DNA of 64,000 bases from Pararhodobacter aggregans (GTDB taxonomy: Bacteria > Pseudomonadota > Alphaproteobacteria > Rhodobacterales > Rhodobacteraceae). The notes beneath the pieces were generated by a model. The model saw nothing but the letters and a program-made list of their open reading frames with translations, searched no databases and was not told where the DNA came from. Location of the stretch: NCBI RefSeq assembly GCF_003075525.1, contig NZ_QDDR01000013.1:62001-126000 (forward strand). Reading direction: 5' to 3'. Positions 32,804 to 43,848 of the stretch are shown piece after piece. The position numbers and the translations under genes were made by a program. Every line of letters begins with the position of its first letter. Positions within the stretch are counted from its first letter, which is position 1.

Positions 32804-33805
32804 TCAGACCGCCGCCAGCGCGTCGACCAGTTTCCCCGCGCCATAGCGGAAGGGGTCGGTCGCGGGCAGGCCGGTCTCGGCCTCGACCTCGGCCAGATAG
32901 GCCTTGGCCTCGGCATCGGCCATGTGCTGGGTGTTGATCGAGACGCCCACCGCCACGCAGGCCGGGTTCGCCACCCTCGCCAGCGCAAGCGCCGTGTCGC
33001 GCACCTGGGCAATCGTCGGCAGCTTGTAGCCCGGCAGGCCGCGCATATGCGGCCGGGTCGGCTCGTGGCAGATGACCAGCGCGTCGGGCTGGCCGCCATG
33101 GACCAGCGCCAGCGTCACACCCGAATACGAAACGTGATAGAGCGAGCCCTGCCCCTCGATCAGGTCCCAATGATCGGCGTCATTGTCCGGCGTCAGGTAC
33201 TCGATGGAGCCCGCCATGAAATCGGCGATCACCGCATCGAGCGGCACGCCGCCGCCGGTAATCAGGATCCCGGTCTGACCGGTGGCGCGGAAGCTGGCTT
33301 TCATGCCGCGCTCGCGCATTTCCTTCTCCATGCAGAGCGCGGTGTACATCTTGCCGACCGAGCAATCGGTGCCCACGGCCAGCATCCGCTTGCCGGTGCG
33401 CTTCTCGCCATTGGCGATCGGGTATTTGACCGAGGGGATGCGCACATCGTGCAGCTGGCGCCCCGTGGCCTTGGCCACGGCGGCCAGATCTTCCTCGTCG
33501 CGCAGCAGGTTATGCAGGCCCGAGGCCAGGTCGAAGCCCTCCTCCAGCGCCTCGACCAGCACCTTCTTCCACGACTGGCTGACGATCCCGCCGCGGTTGG
33601 CCACACCGATCACCAAGGTCTTGACGCCCGCCGCCTTGGCCTCGGCGAGGGTCATGTCGGGCAGGCCCATATCCGCCTTGCAGCCGGGCAGGCGGAACTG
33701 GCCCACCGCATATTCCGGGCGCCAGTCCTTGATGCCCTGCGCCACTTTGGCCGCCAGCATGTCGGGCGCGTCGCCCAGGAACAACAGATAGGGGGTTTCG
33801 ATCAT
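32804..33805 (-). CDS. dgcN: DUF1611 protein, probable D-glutamate N-acetyltransferase
   Basis: 333 residues from the ATG at 33805 (MIETPYLLFLGD). GGAG six bases ahead favours it over the ATG four codons upstream. N-terminal Rossmann-like domain (GVKTLVIGVANRGGIVSQSW), then a P-loop-like VGTDCSVGKMYTALCMEKEM, GQTGILITGGGVPLDAVIAD and HGGQPDALVICHEPTRPHMR. This is the DUF1611 family with a P-loop domain. Known: DgcN acetylates D-glutamate so DgcA can racemise it. The adjacent dgcA supports the role; the acetyl donor and regulation are not visible. Confidence 0.85.
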   Translation of the reverse strand: MIETPYLLFLGDAPDMLAAKVAQGIKDWRPEYAVGQFRLPGCKADMGLPDMTLAEAKAAGVKTLVIGVANRGGIVSQSWKKVLVEALEEGFDLASGLHNLLRDEEDLAAVAKATGRQLHDVRIPSVKYPIANGEKRTGKRMLAVGTDCSVGKMYTALCMEKEMRERGMKASFRATGQTGILITGGGVPLDAVIADFMAGSIEYLTPDNDADHWDLIEGQGSLYHVSYSGVTLALVHGGQPDALVICHEPTRPHMRGLPGYKLPTIAQVRDTALALARVANPACVAVGVSINTQHMADAEAKAYLAEVEAETGLPATDPFRYGAGKLVDALAAV

Positions 33806-33945
33806 GGCGGACTCCATCGCGCTTCTGGCGGGAGGATGCCGCGTTTGTCGGCGAATGTCCTTGATATCTTGCGTGCATTCCGCGGGATATGACGAAGATT
33901 CCCCGACACATCCCGAATTTCGCGCAAGAAACGTGCGTCAGCCCG

Positions 33946-34560
33946 TCAGAAGATCGGAAAAGCGCCGGCCAGATGCAAGTCGCGAATCCATTCGATCACC
34001 TCGACCAGCGGCAGCACCAGCAGGAAGCCCAGCGCATCGCCGCCATTGGTGCGCAGGATCTTCGGCACGAAAGTCACCTCGTCGGGCGTGGTGAACAGCC
34101 CCGGCTCCGGCAGCACCCGGTTGCGCACCCGGTTGGCATAGGCCTCGTAATCCGGGCCGAATTCGGCGCGCAGGAAGCGTTCCTCGCGCGAGGCCGTGGC
34201 GACCAGGATCCCCAGCGTCAGCGCCCCGAAGAGCGCCGCCAGCAGCACCGAGCCCAGCATCAGCCCGAAGCCCAGCGCGCCCAGCGTGGTGCCGAAATAA
34301 AGGGGGTGGCGGCTCATGGAATAGGGGCCTTCCTGCACCACCCGCTGGTTCTTGCGCCCGCCGATGTAGAGGATCGCCCAGAAGCGGTAGAGGATCGCGG
34401 CGATGACCAGCAGCGTGCCCAGCAGCTTGAGCAGGGCGGCGATGCCCGACCACCAGACCGGCACGCCCAGCAGGATCACCGGCAGGCAGGCGAGAAAGGC
34501 CACCCGCACCGTCCAGTAACGGATGCGCTGGTCGAAAGGCTGAACGGCGGTCTCATTCAT
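33946..34560 (-). CDS. Isoprenylcysteine carboxyl methyltransferase-like membrane protein
   Basis: 204 residues with about five hydrophobic segments. EGPYSMSRHPLYFGTTLGAL is the RHP motif of the ICMT/PEMT family, and SREERFLRAEFGPDYEAYAN carries the conserved E-E/GxxYxxY region that binds S-adenosylmethionine. Bacterial members methylate lipids or small molecules, not prenylated proteins. No partner gene nearby. Substrate unknown. Confidence 0.85.
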   Translation of the reverse strand: MNETAVQPFDQRIRYWTVRVAFLACLPVILLGVPVWWSGIAALLKLLGTLLVIAAILYRFWAILYIGGRKNQRVVQEGPYSMSRHPLYFGTTLGALGFGLMLGSVLLAALFGALTLGILVATASREERFLRAEFGPDYEAYANRVRNRVLPEPGLFTTPDEVTFVPKILRTNGGDALGFLLVLPLVEVIEWIRDLHLAGAFPIF

Positions 34561-34752
34561 CGGGCTACTCCTTGATCGCCCCGGGATAAACCCCGCAGCC
34601 GTCCCCAGTCAATCAAGCCCGCCGTCATTCAGGCGCCATGCTGCACCAGCACCCGGACCCTTCGCGCGTGCAGAAATCGGCTTGCATCCGGCGGCGCAAC
34701 ATTATAACCACCATCCAAGCCAAGACGTAATTTCCTTAGCCCAAGGCCCTGC

Positions 34753-35712
34753 ATGTCCTTCCGCATCCAGCCCCCCGCCCCGGCCCGTCCGAACCGCTGC
34801 CAGCTTTTCGGCCCGGGCTCGCGCACGGCACTGTTCGAGAAGATGGCGGCCTCGGCGGCGGATGTGATCAACCTCGACCTCGAGGATTCGGTGGCGCCCT
34901 CGGACAAGGACAGCGCACGGGCCAATATCATCCAGGCCACGCACGAGGTCGACTGGGGCACCAAGTACCTCTCGGTCCGCATCAACGGCCTCGACACGCC
35001 CTATTGGTACAAGGATGTGGTGGATCTGCTGGAGCAGGCCTCGGACCGGCTCGATCAGATCATGATCCCCAAGGTCGGCTGCGCGGCGGATGTCTATGCC
35101 GTGGACGCGCTGGTCACGGCGGTCGAACGCGCCAAGGGCCGCACCAAGCCGATCAGCCTTGAGGTCATCATCGAAAGCGCCGCCGGCATCGCCCATGTCG
35201 AGGAGATCGCCGCCTCCAGCCCCCGCCTGCAGGCGATGAGCCTCGGCGCGGCGGATTTCGCCGCCTCGATGGGGATGCAGACCACCGGCATCGGCGGCAC
35301 GCAGGAGGCCTATTACATGCTGCGCGAGGGGGCGAAATACTGGTCCGATCCCTGGCACTGGGCGCAGACCGCCATCGTCGCCGCCTGCCGCACGCATGGC
35401 ATCCTGCCGGTCGACGGGCCGTTCGGCGATTTCTCGGATGACGAGGGGTTCCGGGCGCAGGCCCGCCGCTCGGCCACGCTGGGCATGGTCGGCAAATGGG
35501 CGATCCATCCCAAGCAGGTGGCGCTGGCCAACGAGGTCTTCACGCCGTCCGACGAGGCCGTGGCCGATGCCCGCGCCATCCTTGCCGCCATGGAAGAGGC
35601 CAAGGCCCAGGGCCAGGGCGCCACGACCTACAAGGGCAAGCTGATCGACATCGCCTCGATGAAACAGGCGGAAGTCATCGTCAAGCAGGCGGAGCTGATC
35701 GCCCGCGGTTGA
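34753..35712 (+). CDS. mcl1: L-malyl-CoA/beta-methylmalyl-CoA lyase
   Basis: 319 residues, close to the Rhodobacter sphaeroides enzyme length. MSFRIQPPAPARPNRCQLFG, INLDLEDSVAPSDKDSAR, IMIPKVGCAADVYAVDALV, SLEVIIESAAGIAHVEEIAA, MSLGAADFAASMGMQTTGIG and WAIHPKQVALANEVFTPS cover the Mg2+- and CoA-binding HpcH/CitE barrel. In the ethylmalonyl-CoA pathway it splits beta-methylmalyl-CoA into glyoxylate and propionyl-CoA and interconverts malyl-CoA with acetyl-CoA and glyoxylate. AAGG precedes the ATG. Monocistronic. Its presence suggests acetate assimilation by that pathway. Confidence 0.95.
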   Translation: MSFRIQPPAPARPNRCQLFGPGSRTALFEKMAASAADVINLDLEDSVAPSDKDSARANIIQATHEVDWGTKYLSVRINGLDTPYWYKDVVDLLEQASDRLDQIMIPKVGCAADVYAVDALVTAVERAKGRTKPISLEVIIESAAGIAHVEEIAASSPRLQAMSLGAADFAASMGMQTTGIGGTQEAYYMLREGAKYWSDPWHWAQTAIVAACRTHGILPVDGPFGDFSDDEGFRAQARRSATLGMVGKWAIHPKQVALANEVFTPSDEAVADARAILAAMEEAKAQGQGATTYKGKLIDIASMKQAEVIVKQAELIARG

Positions 35713-35761
35713 GTTACCCGGCCCGGCACCGGGGAGGGTCGCCGGGCATTGGGGAGGAGGG

Positions 35762-35791
35762 GCGCGCGCCGGACAGGGGTCTGGCGCGCGC
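35762..35791. terminator. Hairpin between mcl1 and the DUF1801 gene
   Basis: GCGCGCGCC / GGCGCGCGC stem with a 12-base loop, followed by TCTGCGTTT. It lies between convergent genes. Confidence 0.5.
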
Positions 35792-35799
35792 TCTGCGTT

Positions 35800-36186
35800 T
35801 CAGCGTTGGTGCCATGTCAGGGCGCGCCGGATCAGGAAGGCGAGCGCCGCCTCGTCCAGTCTCTCGCCCTGGCGGAACAGCACCGCCCGCGTGCCCTCGA
35901 CCCGCATCCCGGCGCCGGGACCGCTTTGGAATTCGGCGATCAACGGCGTCTGGCAATGGACATAGAGCGCGAAATCCGCCTGTTCCTTCATCGCCTTGGA
36001 GGGCGCGCCGATCCGCAGGCTCGCGCCTCTAGCGGCCAGAAAGGCGGGCTGCCCCCAGCGTAACCCCTCCTCAAGCGCGACGCCCTCGGCCAGGGCCACC
36101 CGGTGGATCAGCGCGCGCAAGGCCATGAGGCCCGCGCGCGCCCTCTCCGGCGCGGCCGCGATGGCGGTGTCGACCGGATCAGTCAC
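35800..36186 (-). CDS. DUF1801 protein
   Basis: 128 residues. Typical DUF1801 features are ARAGLMALRALIHRVA, GVALEEGLRWGQPAF, FALYVHCQTPLIAEF and RVEGTRAVLFRQGERLD. The family is a YdhG-like antiparallel fold with no proven activity. It overlaps the stop of the GyrI-like gene by 8 bases and is the last gene of the AraC-GyrI operon. Confidence 0.85.
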   Translation of the reverse strand: MTDPVDTAIAAAPERARAGLMALRALIHRVALAEGVALEEGLRWGQPAFLAARGASLRIGAPSKAMKEQADFALYVHCQTPLIAEFQSGPGAGMRVEGTRAVLFRQGERLDEAALAFLIRRALTWHQR

Positions 36187-36769
36187 CCGCCCGCACCGGC
36201 TGCCGCAGAATGGTCTTCAACTTCTCGGGCGCGACGCGGCGCGGGTCCGAGAGGTAGATCTCGTGATGAAGCCCGGTCAGCGCCAGCCCCTCGGCCGCCG
36301 CCTGATCGTGGATCCGGGCGATCAGCGGACCTTCCTCGGCATAGGGGCCGAGATGCAGCGCCTGCAGGCATAACCCCTCGTCGAAGGGCCAGAGCGTGAC
36401 GCGGGCGAAGACCCCCGCGCCCTTCTTCGCCATCACCGCCCGGCGCAGATCCTCGAACGCCTCCGCCCCCAGCCAGCCCGGCGCCCGGATCATCATCCGC
36501 CAGCGCCAGGCCTCACGGTCGCCGCCCGGCTGGAAGACCGCGTAATCCTCGGACCACCAGAGCCCTTCCAGCGGCCCGACCTTCTCGTCATGGCCCTGCG
36601 CCTTGCCCGCGAAGCGCGCACCATAGGCCAGACCATAAAGCGCCTCGACCGCCGGCCGGTGCTCGGCCCCGCCGGGCGCGCCCTGCCCCTCGATGGCGAA
36701 GAAGACCATCGGCGGGACGGTCACCCGGTCGATCCGCCCCGGTTTTCTGGTCAGCAGCGGGTCAGTCAT
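36179..36769 (-). CDS. GyrI-like small-molecule-binding protein
   Basis: 196 residues from the ATG 36767-36769. MVFFAIEGQGAPGG begins a GyrI/SHS2-like fold. KVGPLEGLWWSEDYAVFQPG, WRWRMMIRAP and CLQALHLGPYAEEGPLIARI match the stand-alone GyrI-like family. The Trp-rich pocket (LEGLWWSEDY) suggests binding of a hydrophobic or cationic compound, as in the GyrI-fold ligand hydrolases and drug-binding proteins. It overlaps the AraC-GyrI regulator by 8 bases; the compound is probably the same one sensed by that regulator. Confidence 0.85.
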   Translation of the reverse strand: MTDPLLTRKPGRIDRVTVPPMVFFAIEGQGAPGGAEHRPAVEALYGLAYGARFAGKAQGHDEKVGPLEGLWWSEDYAVFQPGGDREAWRWRMMIRAPGWLGAEAFEDLRRAVMAKKGAGVFARVTLWPFDEGLCLQALHLGPYAEEGPLIARIHDQAAAEGLALTGLHHEIYLSDPRRVAPEKLKTILRQPVRAGD

Positions 36770-37613
36770 GGCTGTCCTCCAGAGGCAGGTAGATGTCGGT
36801 GGCCAGATCCTCGGGCGCGGCGCTCTGCGGGGTGTTGAGGTAGAGCTCCCAGCAGGGCGCGCTGCGCGGCGCCTCGCCACTCGCCGCCAGCCAGGACCCG
36901 TAAAGCCACTCATAGGCCAACCCCATTCCGGCATAGGGGCCGCGGAAGGCCATCCGCGCATGGCGCCCGCCCGCCAGCCGATGCTCCTGCATCCCCTCGG
37001 GCAGCGGCAGATCCTCGGCCACCAGGACCCCCGCGAAACTGCGCAGCGCCTCGGCCGGAACCGCGCTGGGATCGTCGAGATAGACCCCGACCATGCCGCG
37101 GGTCCGGGGCCAGAGGCCCAGCGCACCGATCTCGGCCGCGAGCCGGTCGAAGGCGGCCCCGATCTTCAGATAGGGGCCGGTGAAAGGCAGGCCGATCAGG
37201 CGCTGCGGCGCTGTGGTTTCCAGAGTGACGGGATACATGCTTCCTCCTTCCCGGGTGATCCGGCGCAAAGTCTCGGGCAGCGCCCTGCCCTGCCGACGGA
37301 ATTCGCCGGGGCTCAGGCCATAGGCGGCGCGAAAGGCCCGGCTGAATCCGGCGGCATCGGCATAGCCATGGGCGCGGGCCAGCGCCGCCAGCGGCGCCTC
37401 GCTGCGCACCAAAGCCTCGGCCGCGCGATGCAGCCGCACCCGGCGCACGGCCTCGGCCAGCGTCTCGCCGGTCATCGCGGCAAAGACCCGGTGGAAGTGG
37501 AAACGCGACAGCGCCGCCACATCGGCCATCGCATCCAGCGAATGCTCGCCCGCCGGATCGTCGTGGATCGCCGCATAGACCCGGCGCAGCCTTGCTCTGT
37601 AATCGACGCTCAT
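36762..37613 (-). CDS. AraC-family regulator with GyrI effector domain
   Basis: 283 residues; GGAGGG before the ATG 37611-37613. N-terminal AraC DNA-binding domain (~1-110) with two HTHs (HSLDAMADVAALSRFHFHRV and AHGYADAAGFSRAFRAAYGL). The C-terminal GyrI-like effector domain (~125-283) contains LIGLPFTGPYLKIGAAFDRL. It follows the Rob/SbmC plan: a DNA-binding half first, a xenobiotic-binding half last. It is the first gene of the operon with the GyrI-like and DUF1801 genes and probably regulates it. It is divergent from the DEAD-box helicase across 114 bases. Confidence 0.92.
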   Translation of the reverse strand: MSVDYRARLRRVYAAIHDDPAGEHSLDAMADVAALSRFHFHRVFAAMTGETLAEAVRRVRLHRAAEALVRSEAPLAALARAHGYADAAGFSRAFRAAYGLSPGEFRRQGRALPETLRRITREGGSMYPVTLETTAPQRLIGLPFTGPYLKIGAAFDRLAAEIGALGLWPRTRGMVGVYLDDPSAVPAEALRSFAGVLVAEDLPLPEGMQEHRLAGGRHARMAFRGPYAGMGLAYEWLYGSWLAASGEAPRSAPCWELYLNTPQSAAPEDLATDIYLPLEDSHD

Positions 37614-37727
37614 CTGACCCTCCAAAGCCCTTCTGACATGGCGTCGCTTTGCCTGTCTTGCTATTCTTCCCCTATACAGCGCGTCCGCCGGGGCGTATGG
37701 GGGCGCGTTCAGTCTCAAGGATCTGCC

Positions 37728-40175
<2,448 letters not shown>

Positions 40176-40180
40176 ACCGC

Positions 40181-41431
40181 TCAGTCGCGGCGGTCGATGA
40201 GATGCATCGCCGCGGCCCCGGCCCTGAGCCCCAGCGCCCGTAGCCCCCGCAAGGGATCGGGCTTTGCCGGGGCCAGCGGCGGCAGTTTCTCCTCGCCCAG
40301 CGCCGCCCGCGCCAGCGCCCGGCCCAGCACCGTCCCGGGCGCAATGCCGCGCCCGTTGTAGCCGGTGATGCCGAAAGCGCCCTCGCCCGCCTCGAACAGC
40401 CGCGGCAGCGCGTCGGGCGTGGTGCCGATCCGCCCGTACCAGCGATGGGCGAAGCCCTGCCCCCTCAGCTGCGGATAAAGCTGCGCCATCATCCGCCGCG
40501 CCCAGCCCTCGTGCACCGCCAGATCGACGCCCAGCTGCCCGATCGAGCCGATGACGAAGCGCCCCGCCGCATCCAGCCGGAACGAGCTGAGCACCGTCGC
40601 CGTGTCCCAGGCGCCCTCGCCCCCCGGCAGGATGCTGCGGCGCAGATCCTCGGGCAGCGGGTCGGTGGCGAAGTTGAAATAGGGCATGATCGCCACGGCC
40701 TTGTTCGCCGCCGGTCCCTGGCCGTAAGCATTGCCGGCCCAGATCACCCGGGGCGCTGTGACCCTGCCGCCGGGCGTTGTGAGTATCCACTCACCGCCCT
40801 TTCGGTCGGCCGAAACCACCGGGCTCGGCGCATGGATGCGGGCGCCTGCGCTGAGCGCCGCCTGTCCCAGCCCCCGGGCATAGGCCAAGGGCTGCACCGT
40901 CCCCGCCCGCGGATCGAACAGCGCGCCGTGGAAGCGGTCCGAGCCGGTGCGCGCCCGCGTCTCCTCGGGCGAGAGCAGCCGCACCGCCACCTGCCGCGCC
41001 TGCCATTGCCGCTCGCGCTCGGCCAGCGCCGCCAGCCCGGCGGCATCGGGGGCGCAATGCAGCGTGCCGACGGGACGCGCCTCGCAAGCGATCTGGTGAC
41101 GCTCGATCATTGCCCAGACGGCGGCGGGTGCGTTGGCCAGCAGCCCCGGCAGCGGATTGCCGGGTGAGAGACGCGCCTCCACCTCGTCCGGCATGATCCA
41201 GAGCCCGGCGTTGACCAACCCGACGTTGCGGCCAGAACCGCCCGCGCCGATGCCCTCGGCCTCCAGCACGACGACGCGGGCGCCCGCCTCGGCCGCGGTC
41301 AGGGCGGCGGAGAGGCCGGTGTAGCCCGCGCCGACCACGGCGAGATCGGCCGTGGCGTCCCCCGCAAGCGGGGTCAGCGCCGGGGCGGCGGGGGCGGTGA
41401 CGGCCCAGAGGCCGGGGGTGTCGAGACTCAT
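40181..41431 (-). CDS. FAD-dependent amine/amino-acid oxidase (DAO family)
   Basis: 416 residues from the ATG 41429-41431. FAD motif DLAVVGAGYTGLSAALTAAE, then VVVLEAEGIGAGGSGRNVGL, EARPVGTLHCAPDAAGL, GTVQPLAYARGLGQAAL, VIWAGNAYGQGP and YNGRGIAPGTVLGRALARAA. The pattern is that of gamma-glutamylputrescine oxidase and related DAO enzymes of polyamine or amino-acid catabolism. Substrate not determinable. It is convergent with the helicase (5-base gap) and downstream of purF by 125 bases. Confidence 0.87.
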   Translation of the reverse strand: MSLDTPGLWAVTAPAAPALTPLAGDATADLAVVGAGYTGLSAALTAAEAGARVVVLEAEGIGAGGSGRNVGLVNAGLWIMPDEVEARLSPGNPLPGLLANAPAAVWAMIERHQIACEARPVGTLHCAPDAAGLAALAERERQWQARQVAVRLLSPEETRARTGSDRFHGALFDPRAGTVQPLAYARGLGQAALSAGARIHAPSPVVSADRKGGEWILTTPGGRVTAPRVIWAGNAYGQGPAANKAVAIMPYFNFATDPLPEDLRRSILPGGEGAWDTATVLSSFRLDAAGRFVIGSIGQLGVDLAVHEGWARRMMAQLYPQLRGQGFAHRWYGRIGTTPDALPRLFEAGEGAFGITGYNGRGIAPGTVLGRALARAALGEEKLPPLAPAKPDPLRGLRALGLRAGAAAMHLIDRRD

Positions 41432-41502
41432 GGAAGACCTGCGCTGCAAAGGCCCCGGAGGTTCAGCCCGCCCGCCCCTCGCCGTCAAGGGGCGCCAGAA
41501 CG

Positions 41503-41534
41503 CAAAAGCCCGGCGCACTGGGCACCGGGCTTTG
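41503..41534 (-). terminator. Terminator of purF
   Basis: AAAAGCCCGG / CCGGGCTTT stem, 10-11 base loop, with a T-run on the minus strand, 23 bases past the purF stop. Confidence 0.8.
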
Positions 41535-41556
41535 AAATCCTTGCCTTGTCAGCGGC

Positions 41557-43035
41557 TTACTCGGCAGCCGTCGCCTTCAGCTCGAACCCGGCCTCGATCA
41601 TGTCCGAGGGCGCGACCGGATATTCGCCCGAGAAACAGGCGTCGCAGAATTGCGGCTGGGCGGGGTTGCGGCCCTCGACCGCGCCCGCGGCGCGATAGAG
41701 CCCGTCGAGCGAGACGAACTTCAGACTGTCGACGCCGATGAAATCGCGCATCTCGTCCTCGGTCATCCGCGCCGCCAGCAGCTTGGAGCGCTCCGGCGTA
41801 TCGACGCCATAGAAGCAGGGCCAGGTCGTCGGCGGGCTGGCGATGCGGAAATGGACCTCCTTCGCCCCGGCTTCGAGGATCATTTCCTTGATCTTCTGGC
41901 TGGTCGTGCCCCGCACCACGCTGTCATCGACCAGCACCACCCGCTTGCCGGCGATCAGCGCGCGGTTGACGTTCAGCTTCAGCCGGACGCCCATGTTGCG
42001 GATCTGCTCGGAGGGCTCGATGAAGGTGCGGCCCATGTACTGGTTGCGGATGATCCCCATGGCGAAGGGGATGCCCGATTCCTGGCTGTAGCCGATGGCC
42101 GCGGGGGTGCCGCTGTCGGGCACCGGGCAGACGAGATCCGCCTCGACCGGGGCCTCGCGCGCCAGCTCAACGCCGATCTGGCGGCGGGTTTCATAGACCG
42201 AACGCCCGCCCAGGATCGAATCGGGGCGCGAGAAATAGACCTGCTCGAAGATGCAGAACCGGGGCGAGACCCGTTCGAAGGGCCGCGACGAGACGACGCC
42301 CTTCTTGTCGATCACCACCATTTCGCCGGGCTCGATCTCGCGCACGAAATCGGCGCCGATGATGTCGAGCGCGCAGGTCTCGGAGGCCAGCACCCAGCCG
42401 CCCTCCTTCTCGGCGCCGATCCGGCCCAGCACCAGCGGCCGCACGCCCAGCTTGTCGCGCACGCCGATCAGCTTGGTGCGGGTCATGGCGATGACCGAGA
42501 AGGCGCCCTCGCAGCGGCGCAGCGCATCCTTCAGCCGCTCGGCATGGGTACGCTGGATCGAGCGGGCCATCAGGTGGATGATGCATTCCGAATCGCTCGA
42601 CGACTGGAAGATCGAGCCGCGCTCGATCAGTTCCTTGCGGATCGCATTGGCGTTGGTGATGTTGCCGTTATGCGCAATCGCCGCGCCGCCCATCGAGAAT
42701 TCGCCGAAGAAGGGCTGCACGTCGCGAATCGCGGTCGCGCCCTTCGAACCGGCGGTGGAATAGCGCACATGGCCGATGCCGATGGAGCCGGGCAGCGTCT
42801 CCATCAGCTTGGCCGAGGTGAAATTGTCCCGCACCAGCCCGAAGCGATGCGCCGACTGGAAGCCGCGCGAATCGTCATAGGTGATGATGCCGCCCGCTTC
42901 CTGTCCGCGGTGTTGCAGCGCGTGCAGGCCCAGCGCGACGAAATTCGCCGCATCCTGGACGTTGACGGCGCCGAAAATCCCGCATTCCTCCTTCAACTTG
43001 TCGTCGTCGAAGGGATGGCTGAGCCAAGGCTCCAT
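41557..43035 (-). CDS. purF: Amidophosphoribosyltransferase
   Basis: 492 residues from the ATG 43033-43035. A 17-residue leader ends at the nucleophile Cys18 of KEECGIFGAVNVQDAANF (class II glutamine amidotransferase), so a propeptide must be removed, as in Bacillus PurF. GIGHVRYSTAGSKG, NGNITNANAIRKEL, then the phosphoribosyl site VVLVDDSVVRGTTSQKIKEM. The C-terminal FCDACFSGEYPV supplies further cysteines, possibly for the 4Fe-4S cluster of this PurF type. It performs the first committed step of purine synthesis. Confidence 0.97.
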   Translation of the reverse strand: MEPWLSHPFDDDKLKEECGIFGAVNVQDAANFVALGLHALQHRGQEAGGIITYDDSRGFQSAHRFGLVRDNFTSAKLMETLPGSIGIGHVRYSTAGSKGATAIRDVQPFFGEFSMGGAAIAHNGNITNANAIRKELIERGSIFQSSSDSECIIHLMARSIQRTHAERLKDALRRCEGAFSVIAMTRTKLIGVRDKLGVRPLVLGRIGAEKEGGWVLASETCALDIIGADFVREIEPGEMVVIDKKGVVSSRPFERVSPRFCIFEQVYFSRPDSILGGRSVYETRRQIGVELAREAPVEADLVCPVPDSGTPAAIGYSQESGIPFAMGIIRNQYMGRTFIEPSEQIRNMGVRLKLNVNRALIAGKRVVLVDDSVVRGTTSQKIKEMILEAGAKEVHFRIASPPTTWPCFYGVDTPERSKLLAARMTEDEMRDFIGVDSLKFVSLDGLYRAAGAVEGRNPAQPQFCDACFSGEYPVAPSDMIEAGFELKATAAE

Positions 43036-43146
43036 GGTTCGGGCCCCCGATAGCTGCGATGCGCACCCTTTAGGCGCTTGGCCGCGCCGGGGCAAGGGCC
43101 ATGGCACGGGCGGGGCGGGAATTGCGACAGGGCGGTGACGCGCGGC

Positions 43147-43767
43147 TCACGCCTTGGGCGGACGGCGCATGGCGGCGGCAATCCCGGGTCGGCCCTGACC
43201 GTCGAAGGCGGCCGCGACCGAGGCCACATCGGCAGCGCTGCGGTTCTGGTTGAGCTTGAACTTCGCCTCGATCCTCTCGACGCTGAGGCGGAAGGCGACG
43301 ATCCTGCCCAGCATATCGTCGAGGAAATCGGCAGGTGCATCGCCCATCTTCCAGGCGGCGGCGCCGTTCACCGCCTTCTCGTGCCGCGCGGTCAGCAGCG
43401 CCACGGCGCGGCGCTTGTCCTTGGCGGCATGCGACCAGGTGATCCGGGCATGGACATGGACTACCTGATAGTTCCAGGTCGGCACCGCCTTGTGGGTCTC
43501 GGCCTTGGACGGATACCAGTTCGGGCTGACATAGCCCTCGACCGCGCGGAAGATCGCCAGCACCGGGGCGCCGTCCGGCACCTCGTGGTGCAGGGGATTG
43601 GCCAGCGCGACATGGCCCAGGAACCCCTCGCCGTCGCGCAACAGCGGCAGGTGGTTGGCGTCGAGCCCGGCCGCCCCCTGACTGACCAGCGCCGCCAGCG
43701 GATTTTCGTGCATCAGGCGCTCGATCTCGTCCTGCTCGGTTTCGGTGAAATGGGCGGGGGAATACAT
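43147..43767 (-). CDS. PaiB-type FMN-binding negative transcriptional regulator family
   Basis: 206 residues from the ATG at 43765-43767 (MYSPAHFTETEQDEIERLMH). PLAALVSQGAAGLDANHLPL, GHVALANPLHH, VEGYVSPNWYPSKAETHKAV and PTWNYQVVHVHARITW are the PaiB signatures of a split-barrel flavin-binding fold. In Bacillus, PaiB acts with PaiA; the related proteins in proteobacteria may instead be FMN/heme oxygenase-like enzymes. No PaiA acetyltransferase is adjacent. Confidence 0.88.
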   Translation of the reverse strand: MYSPAHFTETEQDEIERLMHENPLAALVSQGAAGLDANHLPLLRDGEGFLGHVALANPLHHEVPDGAPVLAIFRAVEGYVSPNWYPSKAETHKAVPTWNYQVVHVHARITWSHAAKDKRRAVALLTARHEKAVNGAAAWKMGDAPADFLDDMLGRIVAFRLSVERIEAKFKLNQNRSAADVASVAAAFDGQGRPGIAAAMRRPPKA

Positions 43768-43848
43768 GGCGGGCCGCTCCCGGGGATGACGCGGCACGAA
43801 CGGTAGCCGCCCGCCGGGATGGCGACAAGCGCCACCGCGACCGGCGGG

